This document shows, piece by piece, positions 1 to 10,084 of a stretch of DNA of 64,000 bases. This DNA comes from Xiphydria camelus (Eukaryota; Arthropoda; Insecta; Hymenoptera; Xiphydriidae). Location of the stretch: contig OY783200.1 in assembly GCA_963678675.1 (NCBI GenBank), positions 7,700,501 to 7,764,500 of the forward strand, given 5' to 3'. A model generated the notes under the pieces. It did no database searches and was not told where the DNA came from. It saw only the letters and a program-made list of their open reading frames with translations. Positions within the stretch are counted from its first letter, which is position 1, and each line of letters opens with the position of its first letter. Both the position numbers and the translations under genes were made by a program.

Positions 1-287
1 GGTAAACTGAAAAATGCACAGACCTCGCAATCCTTACAGCTATCGGGGACATTGAAAGTGATACGAAATATATATAAATGATATTGTTATTAACTATGTA
101 TTACAATGCAAAAAAGATAATCATGTAATAGCATATTGTTCTGACAAATGATGGTCGGGGAATTCAGAAGTACCGATATCGTTTCATAGCAATTATTAGT
201 ATTACCTACCGCGATCAAGGGTAATTTTCGATGGCAAGACGGACGGTATGTTCCGTAAACCGTAGCTATTTTTTCACTAATAGTCTT
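1..287. other. no recognisable feature
   Basis: AT-rich sequence left of the first foldback repeat. I see no open reading frame of note, no terminal repeat and no RNA gene. Confidence 0.5.
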
Positions 288-567
288 AGAGCGGGCGCTA
301 GAGGTATGTGAGTATGCAAAATATGAGGACCGAATTCCGCCAATGGATTTGAGTTAAGAAGAGGTCAAAGATTAATAATCCGGATCTTGCCGGTCCATTT
401 TTTGGTGCAATTTTTTTTTACCACCTCTCCTCTTATACTGGTCAACAAAATTACATTTTTTTCTGTTACACGAACCTGACTAGGTGATTCTTATAGATTT
501 ATGTGCGCTAAAAACGAATCTGACCCTGAAATTTGCGTATCACGTCAGGATTTTGAAATACTTGAGG

Positions 568-3075
568 TTAACCCTCCGACGGGCGCATTTAATCTGACAG
601 ATTGCGCGTCCACTTTCCTCGCTATATCTCGACAGCAGAAGCAAGTCGAATCTAGTCTGTTCGTGTATCCTATGGTCATACCTTGCCGACTCGACAGTCG
701 TGCTTTTGGTTGGACGCAGTGCAGTCGTTTGTTTAGAGTGACGCAAAAAGTCTATGAGATTGATTGCGCCCAGGCACGTAACTTTTCGTGAAGTAAACAT
801 AAATAGTGTTTTGTGGTGTCATAAGTTTGCAACAGTATTTACATAACAAATTGTAAGTACGTCTTTTCACAAGATGTGAGTTTATATATTTTTGCGTGTA
901 CTTCATCTAGGAGATTCATTGCGCCCGAACATGATTGTTTTTTAAATATGAAAAATTTGTTGTGCCAAGCGGATAGAATATTTATGTTTATATAAAATTA
1001 AAATAAAAGAGAAACATAATTATTGTGTCCACTTGGCACGACATTGAGTTTTTAATTTTACGGACACGAACGTTCACTTTTTTATGATTATTTTTTTCAG
1101 TACTTGCTTGTACTTAGTAATGGCTCACTTTCGTAAAATATTTCAACCGGACAACGCCGAGGATCCTGAAATATTACGACAATTGGCCTTTGTATCTGAT
1201 AATGAGGATGCCTTTGAACTGGCCGAAGAAAGTGACATAGACAGCGAAGATGCTCTTGAAGAACGAGATCAAGATTCTGATACTATTCAAGAGATGTCTT
1301 CAGAAAGTGATAAGACTGATTCCGACAATGATTTTTATACCGGCAAGGATAAAATTACCAAATGGAAAAAGACGAAATATCCGGATCGCGTAAAACGTAG
1401 ACCCCAAAATATAATAGTACGGCTTCCAGGTGTCATTGGCCCTGCAAAACAAGCTGATTCTGCTCTAGGATGTTGGAAATGTTTAATTAGTGATACAATG
1501 TTGGAAGAAATTGTTATTTATACCAACAAATATATTGAGAAAATTCGGCCTCAATACAAACGAGAAAGAGACGCAAATTTCACCGATGTTATTGAACTTA
1601 GAGCATTTATTGGATTGCTTTATCTTGGAGGTGTTTTTCACAGTAATAGGCAAGATTTGGAAGAACTGTGGGGCACTGATGGGTATGGAGTAGAAATGTT
1701 TCGCCTAGTAATAAGTGTTAAGCGATTTAAGTTTTTGCTGCGCTGTATTCGCTTTGACGATAAAGTGACACGAGAAGAAAGAAGAACACGTGACAAACTT
1801 GCTGCAATTCGGAATGTTACAAATGATTTTGTAGAAAACTGCAAAAAAAACTATTCACTTGGATCAAATGTGACGATCGACGAAATGTTAGTTGGTTTTC
1901 GAGGGCGGTGCCCATTCAAGCAATATATTCCGTCCAAGCCAAATAAATATGGTTTAAAATTTTTTTCGTTGGTGGATTCCAAGGTTTGGTATATTTTTAA
2001 TTTCGAAATTTATCCGGGAAAGCAGCCTGAAGGACCTTTTAGTATTAGTTACAAGCCAGTGGACGTTGTAAAAAGACTAACAGAACCAATATATAACACA
2101 GGGCGTAATATAACGGCTGATAATTGGTTCACAGACGTATCACTTGTAGAATTTCTTAAGTCTAAGAAACTTTCTTATGTTGGTACGGTAAAAAAAAATA
2201 AGCCCCAGCTTCCTGCAGATTTCATAGTAAGCAAGAAAAGGCCAGAACAAACGAGTATATTTGGCTTTCAGCAAGACGCTACAATTGTATCATACGTTCC
2301 AAAAAAAGGCAAAAATGTAGTATTAATTTCTAGTATGCATTTTGATGATCATATTGATGAAAGCACTAAAGATCTGAATAAACCCAGCATCATCACATAC
2401 TACAATCAAACTAAATCGGGTGTCGACTTAGTCGATAAAATGTGTGCATCCTTCAATGTTCAGAGAAACACTCGTCGTTGGCCATTAACAGCTTTTTTTG
2501 CAATACTGAATATTGCCGGAATAAACTGTCAAGTTTTATATATGGGAAATGGTAACGAAGTAAGAAATAGACGTACATTTCTAAAGAAGTTAAGTGGCGA
2601 ATTGACAGCAGAACATATAAAGCGAAGGGCAACAGCAAAAAGAGGAATTCCTTTAGATCTTCAACAAAAATTGCAAACGATCCATCCCACCACTTCAACT
2701 CAAGAAGAACCTTCACGTGATTCAAACAAAAGGAAGAGATGTGTGAGCTGTATTAAAATTAAAAAACAACGATATTCAAAATACTATTGCAAGTCGTGCT
2801 TACAATGTATGTGCCTAGAACATGCAACAACAATTTGTGAAACTTGTTACAAATCAAAGTTCGAACAGTACGATGCTGATGTAGACTCAGACTAGAAACT
2901 TTTGTGTTAATTTATTCTGTTTTCATTTTTAAAATCATTAGAAATAAGTTGTTTCATTTTGCAGTTAATTTTTTTAATAAAGTAGATTTTTATATCAAAA
3001 AAGGTGTATTTTAATCTAATAGATGCATTGCGCCCTAAGTATGAATTTTTCATATTGCGCCCGTCGGAGGGTTAA
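568..3075 (+). mobile_element. complete piggyBac transposon (element 1)
   Basis: TTAA target duplications lie at 568-571 and 3072-3075. The 16-bp terminal inverted repeats CCCTCCGACGGGCGCA (572-587) and its exact complement (3056-3071) match perfectly. The core motif ATTGCGCCC recurs near both ends (about 764, 918 and 3028), as expected of subterminal transposase sites. The opposite foldback arm keeps the uninterrupted TTAA at 3211-3214. Length, TTAA site and the enclosed transposase all fit piggyBac. Confidence 0.95.
1120..2895 (+). CDS. piggyBac transposase, open full length
   Basis: A 591-codon transposase with no stop or frameshift. It would cut and paste the enclosing element at TTAA sites in the nucleus. 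It starts with an acidic N-terminal region (residues about 15-75, many D/E/S). The RNase H-like core follows, with candidate catalytic Asp in IDEM (about 254), ADNW (about 334) and GVDLVD (about 436). The C-terminus has a cysteine cross-brace with CVSC, CKSC, CMC and CETC spacings, as in the usual piggyBac domain. I chose ATG 1120 rather than the in-frame ATG at 1084 because a TTTTTTTCAG acceptor ends at 1100, between the two. That suggests an intron in the 5' leader. Length is normal for the family, and this is the best candidate in the window for an active transposase. Confidence 0.93.
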   Translation: MAHFRKIFQPDNAEDPEILRQLAFVSDNEDAFELAEESDIDSEDALEERDQDSDTIQEMSSESDKTDSDNDFYTGKDKITKWKKTKYPDRVKRRPQNIIVRLPGVIGPAKQADSALGCWKCLISDTMLEEIVIYTNKYIEKIRPQYKRERDANFTDVIELRAFIGLLYLGGVFHSNRQDLEELWGTDGYGVEMFRLVISVKRFKFLLRCIRFDDKVTREERRTRDKLAAIRNVTNDFVENCKKNYSLGSNVTIDEMLVGFRGRCPFKQYIPSKPNKYGLKFFSLVDSKVWYIFNFEIYPGKQPEGPFSISYKPVDVVKRLTEPIYNTGRNITADNWFTDVSLVEFLKSKKLSYVGTVKKNKPQLPADFIVSKKRPEQTSIFGFQQDATIVSYVPKKGKNVVLISSMHFDDHIDESTKDLNKPSIITYYNQTKSGVDLVDKMCASFNVQRNTRRWPLTAFFAILNIAGINCQVLYMGNGNEVRNRRTFLKKLSGELTAEHIKRRATAKRGIPLDLQQKLQTIHPTTSTQEEPSRDSNKRKRCVSCIKIKKQRYSKYYCKSCLQCMCLEHATTICETCYKSKFEQYDADVDSD

Positions 3076-3599
3076 ATATACGAGAACGGGCGATTTTGGC
3101 CATATTCACGGGTCTATTACAATGAAACTAAAAAATTTTCTTAATTGCACTTACAGCATTTGAAAGTGTCGTTTTTGAACTTTTCAATACATTCGCCCGT
3201 TCTCGTATATTTAACCTCAAGTATTTCAAAATCCTGACGTGATACGCAAATTTCAGGGTCAGATTCGTTTTTAGCGCACATAAATCTATAAGAATCACCT
3301 GGTCTGGTTCGTGTAACAGAAACAAATGTAATTTTGTTGACCAGTATAAGAGAGGCGGTAAAAAAAAATTGCACCAAAAAATGGACCGGCAAAATATCCG
3401 GATTATTAATCTTCGACCTATTCTTAACTCAAATCTATTGGCGGAATTCGGTCCTCATATTTTGCATACTCACATACCTCTAGCGCCTGCTCTATCTGCT
3501 CTATAGCTTAATTACCGGACCTTTCCGGACCCTCGAACCTTGATGCATTCCGAAAGGGATTATCCTTGAGCGAGCAGCTTACTTCCTCTAACGGAATCT

Positions 3600-4240
3600 A
3601 GTAAGTCACGGGAAATTCCAAGTACAGAAACGCACCTGCCTTTCTTTGAAACTTCTTCACCCCTTTTGGAACGCTAAGAGGTTGTACCTTCCCCGCCGGG
3701 GAGCTAGTCACCTTCCTAACCAATCGGAGCGCACCGCATCAATCCCCACTAGTTACGTCGTCACTCTCATCACACCAATAGAGCGTACCGCATCACCCAC
3801 GCTATCCCCACTATCTATTAGTTTAAAGATATAAACCGCAACCGAATGCAGTTTAGTCAATGTGCAAATGTGCCTTAGTCAGCATCGTGTATCCAGCGCA
3901 TTCTGGTAGTAAGTCCTTCAACTTGCCGTTCAATTCACCTAAGGGCCGGTTTTACCAACACGGTATAAAGGCGGTATAGCACTCTACTGAGAATGACCAG
4001 CAATAAGCCTTATGGTTATTCTCAGTATAGCGCTATACCGCGTTTATACCTGTTAGTAAAACCGTAAAAGTATATCCGTTATACTTAAGTGACTAGTCAG
4101 TTATCTTGCCAACCAAGACATACCAGTGTAGTGTATCGTATACAGTGCATTCGGAACAGTTAATTCTAAACCACGGTTAATCATCATCTGTATCTCTTTA
4201 ATTCAAATATATTCGTAGTAATATAGTGAGTGCAATGTCG
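3600..4240 (+). repeat. dispersed repeat, inverted copy near 13960-14400
   Basis: Segments here reappear as the reverse complement between about 13960 and 14400. Examples are GTCCTTCAACTT, GCATTCTGG, ACCACGGTTAATCAT and ATCCCCACTA. This is an old TE family member of unknown class. The second copy lacks the 118-bp MITE at 3947-4064. Confidence 0.6.
3947..4064. mobile_element. 118-bp MITE
   Basis: Near-perfect hairpin. The left arm begins CGGTTTTACCAACACGGTAT and the right arm ends with its imperfect complement TAGTAAAACCG. The inverted relative at about 14080-14100 has CACCTAAGTGTAC at this point with no insert, which serves as an empty site. Confidence 0.7.
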
Positions 4241-4619
4241 AATCATTCAACTAACCGCTCGGTTCAACTCTTTCTCACCACGCATTCAAATCAATTGCTG
4301 TGAAACCTCAAAATCCGCCTTGTGGTATGTTTGGTCAGTAGCCGTGTCACGAACGAGTGTCTGCGGGATTTACGACCCCGCGGAGATCTATCATCGATCG
4401 CACGGCGCCCAAACACATATTGTATATTTACCGCGATATTACAAAGTATTTTTTGTTGTTTTACGAATACAATGAACAGAAAATATATAAACTATTACAA
4501 TAAATGTCATATGACATATAATATACAGGGTCCTCAAAAAGTCACGGTACGGCTGATTATCTCAGCGGGAAATCATTTTAGAGAAAAATATTTAATGCAA
4601 AACTTTTAGGATTTTTTCC
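4241..4619. other. no gene; possible old TE end
   Basis: No convincing coding sequence. The short frames here show no family resemblance. ATACAGGGTCCTCAAAAAGTC at about 4524 resembles the end of a Tc1/mariner-like element, but no partner end was found. Confidence 0.3.
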
Positions 4620-5525
4620 TGGCTACCCAATGGTCCTATAGGCGGTGAGCGAAATTACTACCAGCGCCACCGTCGGTGATTCGGTAGTTTCCGCGGGAGT
4701 GAGTTGACTTGCCAGATGCGAGTTTGCGATTGCGAATGCGACGTGCCAGCTGTCAATCCTGTTCCGTCGCAATGAGCGATGTGCAATTTCTCAATGTGAC
4801 CCATGGAAATGACAAACTTGATATTTATGATAAACTTCTTTTGTTCCTCATGAAGATTAAATTAGGACTGTCTTATAATGAATTGGCAGTGTTCGGAATT
4901 CATAGAACATCAGCGTCAAGAATTTTCATTTCGGTGTTAAGAGAGCTAATTGAAGACTTCAAATTTTATATTTTGGCCAACCAGAGAAGCTGTTCATTTT
5001 AGTATGCCTAAAGCTTTTAAACTAAATTACCCCCAATGTAGAGTTATTATAAATTGTTCTGAATTAAGAGTAGATCAACCAAATTCTGTTCAAAATAGGA
5101 TTTATACGTACTCTCTCAATATAAGGGAACATTTACGGCAACATTTTTAATAGGAATATCTCCAAACGGATTTGTGTCGTTTGTTTCAAGTGCTATGCGG
5201 CTGAACTAGTGACACATTTAGAACCAATAACTCGGGTATTTTAAACTTGCTGTGGAAACAGGAGATATAGTATTGGCAGATAAAGGTTTTCCCGGTTTGA
5301 AAATAGAAAACAATGCCATAATGGTTATGCCACCATTTGTTCATGATGGACGACTCTCTGAAAAGGAAGTCCGTGAAACTTAGTGTTGCTAGCGTACGAA
5401 TTCATGTCGAACGCAGTATTCAACGGATTAAAATTCTACAGAAAATTAGCTACGACTTGTCCCCTTACATTGATGACATAGTTCGTATGTGATGTATCTT
5501 AACAAATATGCAACCTATAATTCAA
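4620..5525 (+). pseudogene. DDE_Tnp_4-type transposase remnant
   Basis: Decayed transposase spread over several frames. A first stretch (about 4709-5000) reads KLLLFLMKIKLGLSYNELAV, then RTSASRIF, the helix-turn-helix region of DDE_Tnp_4 proteins. After a frameshift, 4950-5150 reads MPKAFKLNYPQCRVIINCSE, holding the expected first catalytic D position but as N-C-S. About 5275-5400 gives LADKGFP and VMPPFVHDGRLSEKEV, and about 5400-5490 gives RIHVERSIQRIK and HIDDIV. The order of blocks is right for the family but frameshifts break it, so it cannot work. The 5' flank (4620-4790) is repeated inverted at about 12880-13015. Confidence 0.8.
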
Positions 5526-5544
5526 AAATAATATGTGTATACAG

Positions 5545-5794
5545 AAATTCGACGCTCGCAAATAAGACCATCGTATCTCAATTTTTGGCCAAAATGAGTT
5601 AACATCACTTTTCAATATAAGAAATTCTCCTCTTTCAATTAAAACCATGATTTCTAAATTATTTTTGCAAATATGTGGATCTTAAAAAAAGTAGTTTAAT
5701 CGTATCTAATAATAAAACCTACACGACTTTAAACCTACTTTTTGAGAAACTGTCATTATTGAGATACGATGTTCTTATTTGCGAGCGTCGAATT
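5545..5794. mobile_element. 250-bp MITE with about 35-bp inverted ends
   Basis: The left end reads AATTCGACGCTCGCAAATAA and the right end carries its complement TTATTTGCGAGCGTCGAATT, with further pairing through CATCGTATCTCAA. No coding capacity. The superfamily is not clear from the flanks. Confidence 0.8.
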
Positions 5795-6097
5795 ATTTGA
5801 TGGGAGTGTTTAGTTTTATATTCAACCTTTTTGGAAGTATTATACTTGTACAGTAATTTTTGTCACTCATCACCCATTCATTATGTTTGAAATGTACCTA
5901 TCAATTTAACAACTTAATGCCAATTTTCTAATTTTGTTCTCAGAATTATTTGATTAGTATTTTCACAAGGTAACTGCACGATTTTTATATTATTAAATGA
6001 GGTCTTACACTCAACTAACTCTTGATAAATGTGACTAATGTGTAAGTTATGTTTTACGTTTGTGACAATAAATTTAAAAAAACATCAACCTGCACAA
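5795..6097. other. AT-rich spacer without a gene
   Basis: I see no ORF, repeat or RNA in this stretch. It separates the 250-bp MITE from the YqaJ-like fragment. Confidence 0.4.
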
Positions 6098-6286
6098 TTA
6101 TTTATTTTCATTTACACCCCCTTCATAACAAATAACATGCAACATTTTATTGAAATAAATATTTTCTAATTTTGTGAATAACTCTTTACAAAAATCTTCA
6201 TCAATGTTTACTGAATTATTAATAAATATATTATCAAATGGACAATACACTATAAAGTCACATTCCTTGAGATTTAAAAGTGCCAA
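6098..6286 (-). pseudogene. YqaJ-like nuclease C-terminal fragment
   Basis: A 62-codon frame contains CDFIVYCPF, then EDFCKELFTKLENIYFNKML. This resembles the last helices of YqaJ-type exonuclease domains carried by several animal TEs and some viruses. The catalytic part is absent, so it is only a tail. The adjoining non-coding DNA (6340-6550) is a repeat with an inverted relative at 11270-11690, so the fragment probably belongs to a TE. The family call rests on a short stretch and is tentative. Confidence 0.45.
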
Positions 6287-6339
6287 ATTGGTTTGAATCT
6301 TAATGCTGAAAACATGTTTAAAGAAGAGACTAATTTTAG

Positions 6340-6550
6340 GCCATTTTTATACGAAGCATCGTTATTATACATAAATTTTACAGCCTGAAAGTCGAAATAA
6401 ATTATAGTATCCATTGCCAGCAAGTTTACATTGATACATCAGGTCCCATGGTCATTTATAGTTAAATTGACCGTGATCTGGTCCCGCAGTAAATGTTTCG
6501 GTTCGCCGCGGCGAGGCGCTGCTAAACACTATTCGCTCATCGCCTATTGG
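6340..6550 (-). repeat. TE-end repeat, inverted relative at 11270-11690
   Basis: The reverse complement of this stretch contains GAGCGAATAGTGTTTAGCAG, GAACCGAAACATTTACTGCG, GGACCTGATGTATCAATGT and ACGATGCTTCGTATAAAAAT. All recur in the same order on the + strand at 11280-11660. This is a TE end of unassigned family. Confidence 0.7.
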
Positions 6551-6769
6551 ATTTGACCTTGATCATGACCTTCAAGGTCATATCAAGGTCAAATTGATCT
6601 TATTAAATGCGAACCCCTATTTTTGATACCGGAAATGAAAAGAGCGGGAAATTTCACATTCAAGTATGTCCTCGACCATTTTTTTCATGTGATCTTTATG
6701 GTCAGCGGAGCGCACAGTGGGAAATTTTCTTGAATTAAAAGGACAACATTTTTAATGGCTTATTCAACT

Positions 6770-7010
6770 TAAACCAAATTCGGTATAGGGGTTTTTTTAG
6801 GTCGCTAATCACGAATCTGAAGTCAGATTTCAAAAATTCAAGATGGCGGATCCAATATGGCGGACGAGATTTTCGAAAATTGACGGATTCGTGCCAAATT
6901 TGGTATAAGTGGGTTTTTTTGGGTCGCTGATCACGAATCTGAAATTAGATTTCAAAAATTCAAAATTTTCCAAATTTGGCACGAATTTTTGGCAATAAAT
7001 TTCATGTTTC
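6770..7010 (+). repeat. two tandem copies of an about 120-bp unit
   Basis: Two copies of CCAAATTTGGTATA, GGGTTTTTTTGGGTCGCT and ATCACGAATCTGAAGTCAG lie head to tail. The segment GCGGATCCAATATGGCGGA in the first copy recurs in the Transib subterminal repeats (about 31195-31345), suggesting a shared repeat ancestry. Confidence 0.6.
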
Positions 7011-7039
7011 TTTATACTACCACAGCTGAAGTTTGATTA

Positions 7040-9356
7040 CACTGGTCAACAGTGATTTTGTTAAATGGATAACTATAGCTGTTTCTTATGTATTTTGCTA
7101 CGCTAAAGTCGAATATAACAACAGAAATTGCCCATCGGGCTCAGTTTTTTTGTAATTTTACATTTTTAATAACTTTTATATTTCCTAGATAATAATGTGT
7201 ATTTTTGTATGTAACTTTATATGCTTTCGGCTGTATCGAAAGAAGGTGATCGTCAACAATGTATCATAATGTAGATTCCAATAAGGATACCAAGTACACG
7301 CCAGACCTGTCAAAACAAGTCCAGCCAGCTTGATAATATCGGCGCGTTGCTTACGTGAGTCTCTTCAGTTTAGTTTAGATCTGCGTGTCGAGTGTGAAAG
7401 GTGTTTCTATTAATTTACAGTGAACTACTCGTCTTTACCTTGCAATCTAGTGTTTATTTTTGTAAAAACAGATTTCTTAAAATGCCGCGAAATTGTGAAA
7501 ATCATCCAAACAATTTCTGTTATGTGTGTGGTGAACTAACATTGAAGTCCCAAAGAAGGAATATTACTCCCTTGATAAAAAAGGCATATGAGCTTTATTT
7601 TGGGTGTAAAATCGGTGATCAGGAAAAACCTTGGGCCCCTCATATTTGTTGTGCGTCTTGTGTAACATTACTCAGTGGTTGGCTTCACGGAAAGTCACGA
7701 TATATGCCATTTGCAATTCCAATGGTATGGAGGGAGCCAAAGGATCACTTCACTGACTGTTATTTCTGCATTACAAAAATTGCTGGAATAACAAGCAAGA
7801 CCAAGAAGACCATTGAATATCCCAACCTTGCTTCAGCTATCAGGCCTGTTCCTCACAGCGACGAGCTTCCAATCCCAGCGCCACCAGAAAATTGGAGTTT
7901 AGATACCGAAAATACTGGCGATGAAAATTTACAATTAAGCCCAGAAAAAGACGACATTGAAGACCCAGATTTTTGTGAAATGTCTGCAGAACCTCATAGA
8001 ATCAATCAGGCTGAACTCAATGATCTAGTTCGTGATCTAAACTTATCAAAAAATCAGGCAGAATTGTTGGCGTCCAGATTAAAGGGTTGGAATCTTCTCG
8101 AGAAGGGAACTACAATTTCTTTCTATCGTCGAAGAGAAGACGACTTCAAGCGCTTGTTCTCCGCAGAAGGAAATTTAATATATTGTACTGACGTTGATTC
8201 ATTACTGAGTGAGTTAGGATACCACCATGATGTTAACGAATGGAGGTTGTTTATAGATTCCTCTAAACTAAGTTTAAAAGCCGTGCTTCTTCACATTGGA
8301 AATAAGAAACCTTCGATTCCTCTTGCCTACGCAGCTCATATGAAAGAGACGTATGACAACATGAAGAATTTGCTATCGAAGATACAATACCAACAGTATT
8401 CTTGGAATATATGCGGCGATTTGAAAGTTATAGCGCTTTTGTTAGGGCTCCAAACAGGATATACTAAATTTTGTTGTTTTCTATGCGAATGGGATAGCAG
8501 AGATCGAAAAAATCATTTTGTCAAACAGCAATGGCCTAAAAGAAATCTGATACCTGGACAAAAAAACGTTACTTCTCAACCACTTGTAAACCCTGAACAC
8601 GTATATCTTCCTCCCTTGCACATCAAACTTGGATTAATGAAAAATTTTGTGAAGGCGATGGATAAAAGTGGTCAAGGTATTTTGTACTTAAAGAACAAAT
8701 TCCCTAGGATCAGTGAAACTAAAATAAAAGAGGGTATATTTATAGGCCCACAAATAAGGGAACTTATAAACGACTATTGCTTTGAAGAAAGTTTGAATGA
8801 GGTTGAAAAAGCTGCATGGAAGTCTTTCAAAAATGTCGTAACAGAATTTCTTGGCAATAGAAAAGCTGAGAACTATAGAGAACTAGTTTCAGAACTCCTT
8901 CTAAATTATAAAGCTCTGGGATGTAACATGTCCTTAAAAATACATTTTCTGGATTCACACTTGGACTTCTTTCCCGAAAATCTAGGCGATGTGAGCGACG
9001 AACACGGCGAGCGGTTCCACCAAGATATTTCAACCATAGAAAAACGCTATCAGGGAAAATGGAATCCAAATATGCTAGCAGACTATTGTTGGACACTAAA
9101 AAGGGATGTTCCTCAAGCCAAATACAGTAGAAAATCGTTAAAAACTATCCATTTTGATTGAGATTAATACATGTCAGTACATTAAATAATACTAATCACT
9201 TTACGACAGTATGAACCTTTTAATTTAGTATTACAAGAAAACCTTACCCGTTACAAAAAAATGCTATGTAAATTTAAAATCAGAGCAAAAAATTCCATTA
9301 GAAACAGGCATTGTAATTCATTTAACAGACAAAAAGTTAAATTTTGTCGATCAGTG
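7040..9356 (+). mobile_element. CACTA-like (CMC-type) transposon, complete
   Basis: The left end is CACTGGTCAACAGTG and the right end GTCGATCAGTG, giving short CACTG-type inverted termini. Direct TTA duplications lie at 7037-7039 and 9357-9359. The tandem unit at 9724 onward shows the join without insert (TTTGATCGCACGAACC), fixing both ends. CACT(A/G) termini plus a 3-bp duplication are the hallmarks of CACTA/CMC elements. The enclosed gene is described separately. Confidence 0.75.
7482..9161 (+). CDS. CACTA-element protein, probable transposase, intact
   Basis: A 559-codon open frame filling its transposon. The first ATG in the frame is 7482, in good context (TTAAAATGC). The N-terminus has paired Cys motifs (CYVC at about 15, HICCASC at about 54, CYFC at about 91), suggesting a zinc fold. 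Acidic candidates for an RNase H-like triad are FIDSSK (about 262), ICGDLK (about 310) followed by CCFLCEWDSR, and SDEHGERFHQ (about 505). A CxxC pair after the second Asp is a CMC-type trait as I understand that group. I know similar proteins as uncharacterised arthropod proteins, not by a name. The termini and TTA duplication support a transposase role. The exact catalytic residues are inference. Confidence 0.7.
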   Translation: MPRNCENHPNNFCYVCGELTLKSQRRNITPLIKKAYELYFGCKIGDQEKPWAPHICCASCVTLLSGWLHGKSRYMPFAIPMVWREPKDHFTDCYFCITKIAGITSKTKKTIEYPNLASAIRPVPHSDELPIPAPPENWSLDTENTGDENLQLSPEKDDIEDPDFCEMSAEPHRINQAELNDLVRDLNLSKNQAELLASRLKGWNLLEKGTTISFYRRREDDFKRLFSAEGNLIYCTDVDSLLSELGYHHDVNEWRLFIDSSKLSLKAVLLHIGNKKPSIPLAYAAHMKETYDNMKNLLSKIQYQQYSWNICGDLKVIALLLGLQTGYTKFCCFLCEWDSRDRKNHFVKQQWPKRNLIPGQKNVTSQPLVNPEHVYLPPLHIKLGLMKNFVKAMDKSGQGILYLKNKFPRISETKIKEGIFIGPQIRELINDYCFEESLNEVEKAAWKSFKNVVTEFLGNRKAENYRELVSELLLNYKALGCNMSLKIHFLDSHLDFFPENLGDVSDEHGERFHQDISTIEKRYQGKWNPNMLADYCWTLKRDVPQAKYSRKSLKTIHFD

Positions 9357-10084
9357 TTACACGAACCATTATTATTCGTACTAGATATAAATAAAAGTCG
9401 GCTGGCTGAATTGCGGGGGGAAAGTCGTCAGCTGAAATTATAAATGCGCAGCCTCTTTAGCCGGTGCGCTGCATGTTTTTTGTCCCAGCTGACGGACTGA
9501 CCCCCACCATACACCTATCTGACGATGTTTTTCATAAAATATAATGAATTAGCAATCACATAACTTAATTTAAAGAATGGTGGTATTAGTTTGCGTGGCG
9601 TCTGTATTGCGCAAGTATACGTCAACAGCTGACACATTTCCCCCGAAATATGTTCAGCTGACTACGATTTTTTATAATTACATAATGTAAATAAACCATC
9701 GAATCTTTTGTTGCAAAAAATATAATGTCTCTTTATACTACTAAAGTTGAAATTTGATCGCACGAACCAGTATTACTTGTATTAAATATAAATAAAAGTC
9801 AGCTAGCCGAATTGCGGGGGAAAAGTCGATAAAGTCGAGGCCTCTTTAGCCGGCGCGCTGCATGTTTATTGTCCCAGCTGACACATTTCCCCCCGAAATA
9901 TGTCCAGCTGACTACGATTTTTTATAATTACATAATGTATTGGTATTTTTTAATTTTTCGTTAATAAGAAAATATTTTAAAGTTTGTAAAACGTGTGCCA
10001 TCTCTCCTCGCTTTACCCTACATTAAAAGTTAATAAGCCCCTCAAAATTTCAGTTCAAAATATGAATTATTAAAGGCCCCCTCC

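Larger units (their letters stand above)
288..3493. repeat. foldback (palindromic) repeat split by piggyBac
   Basis: The left arm (288-571, continuing at 3076-3093) is the inverted complement of the right arm (about 3193-3493). Both arms carry the same CGAATTC/GGTCCTCATATTTTGC segment, poly-T tract and CGGATT motif. Without the piggyBac the element would be about 700 bp with arms of about 300 bp around a 100-bp loop (3094-3192). The outer ends read AGAGCGGGCGCTA and TAGCGCCTGCTCT. I see no clear target duplication. A non-autonomous foldback or MITE is the simplest reading. Confidence 0.75.
7010..9945 (+). repeat. about 390-bp tandem repeat, first unit split by a transposon
   Basis: Unit 1 is 7010-7039 plus 9357-9723, and unit 2 is 9724-9945. 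Both run CTTTATACTAC, GTTGAAATTTGAT, CACGAACCA, ATAAATAAAAGTC, CCTCTTTAGCCGG and CAGCTGACTACGATTTTTTA. Unit 2 lacks about 140 internal bases. It preserves an uninterrupted version of the site where the 7040-9356 element inserted. Confidence 0.75.

Noticed and set aside
4230..4609. Two overlapping 81- and 95-codon frames
   Set aside because: They overlap in different frames with no recognisable motif and no sign of selection.
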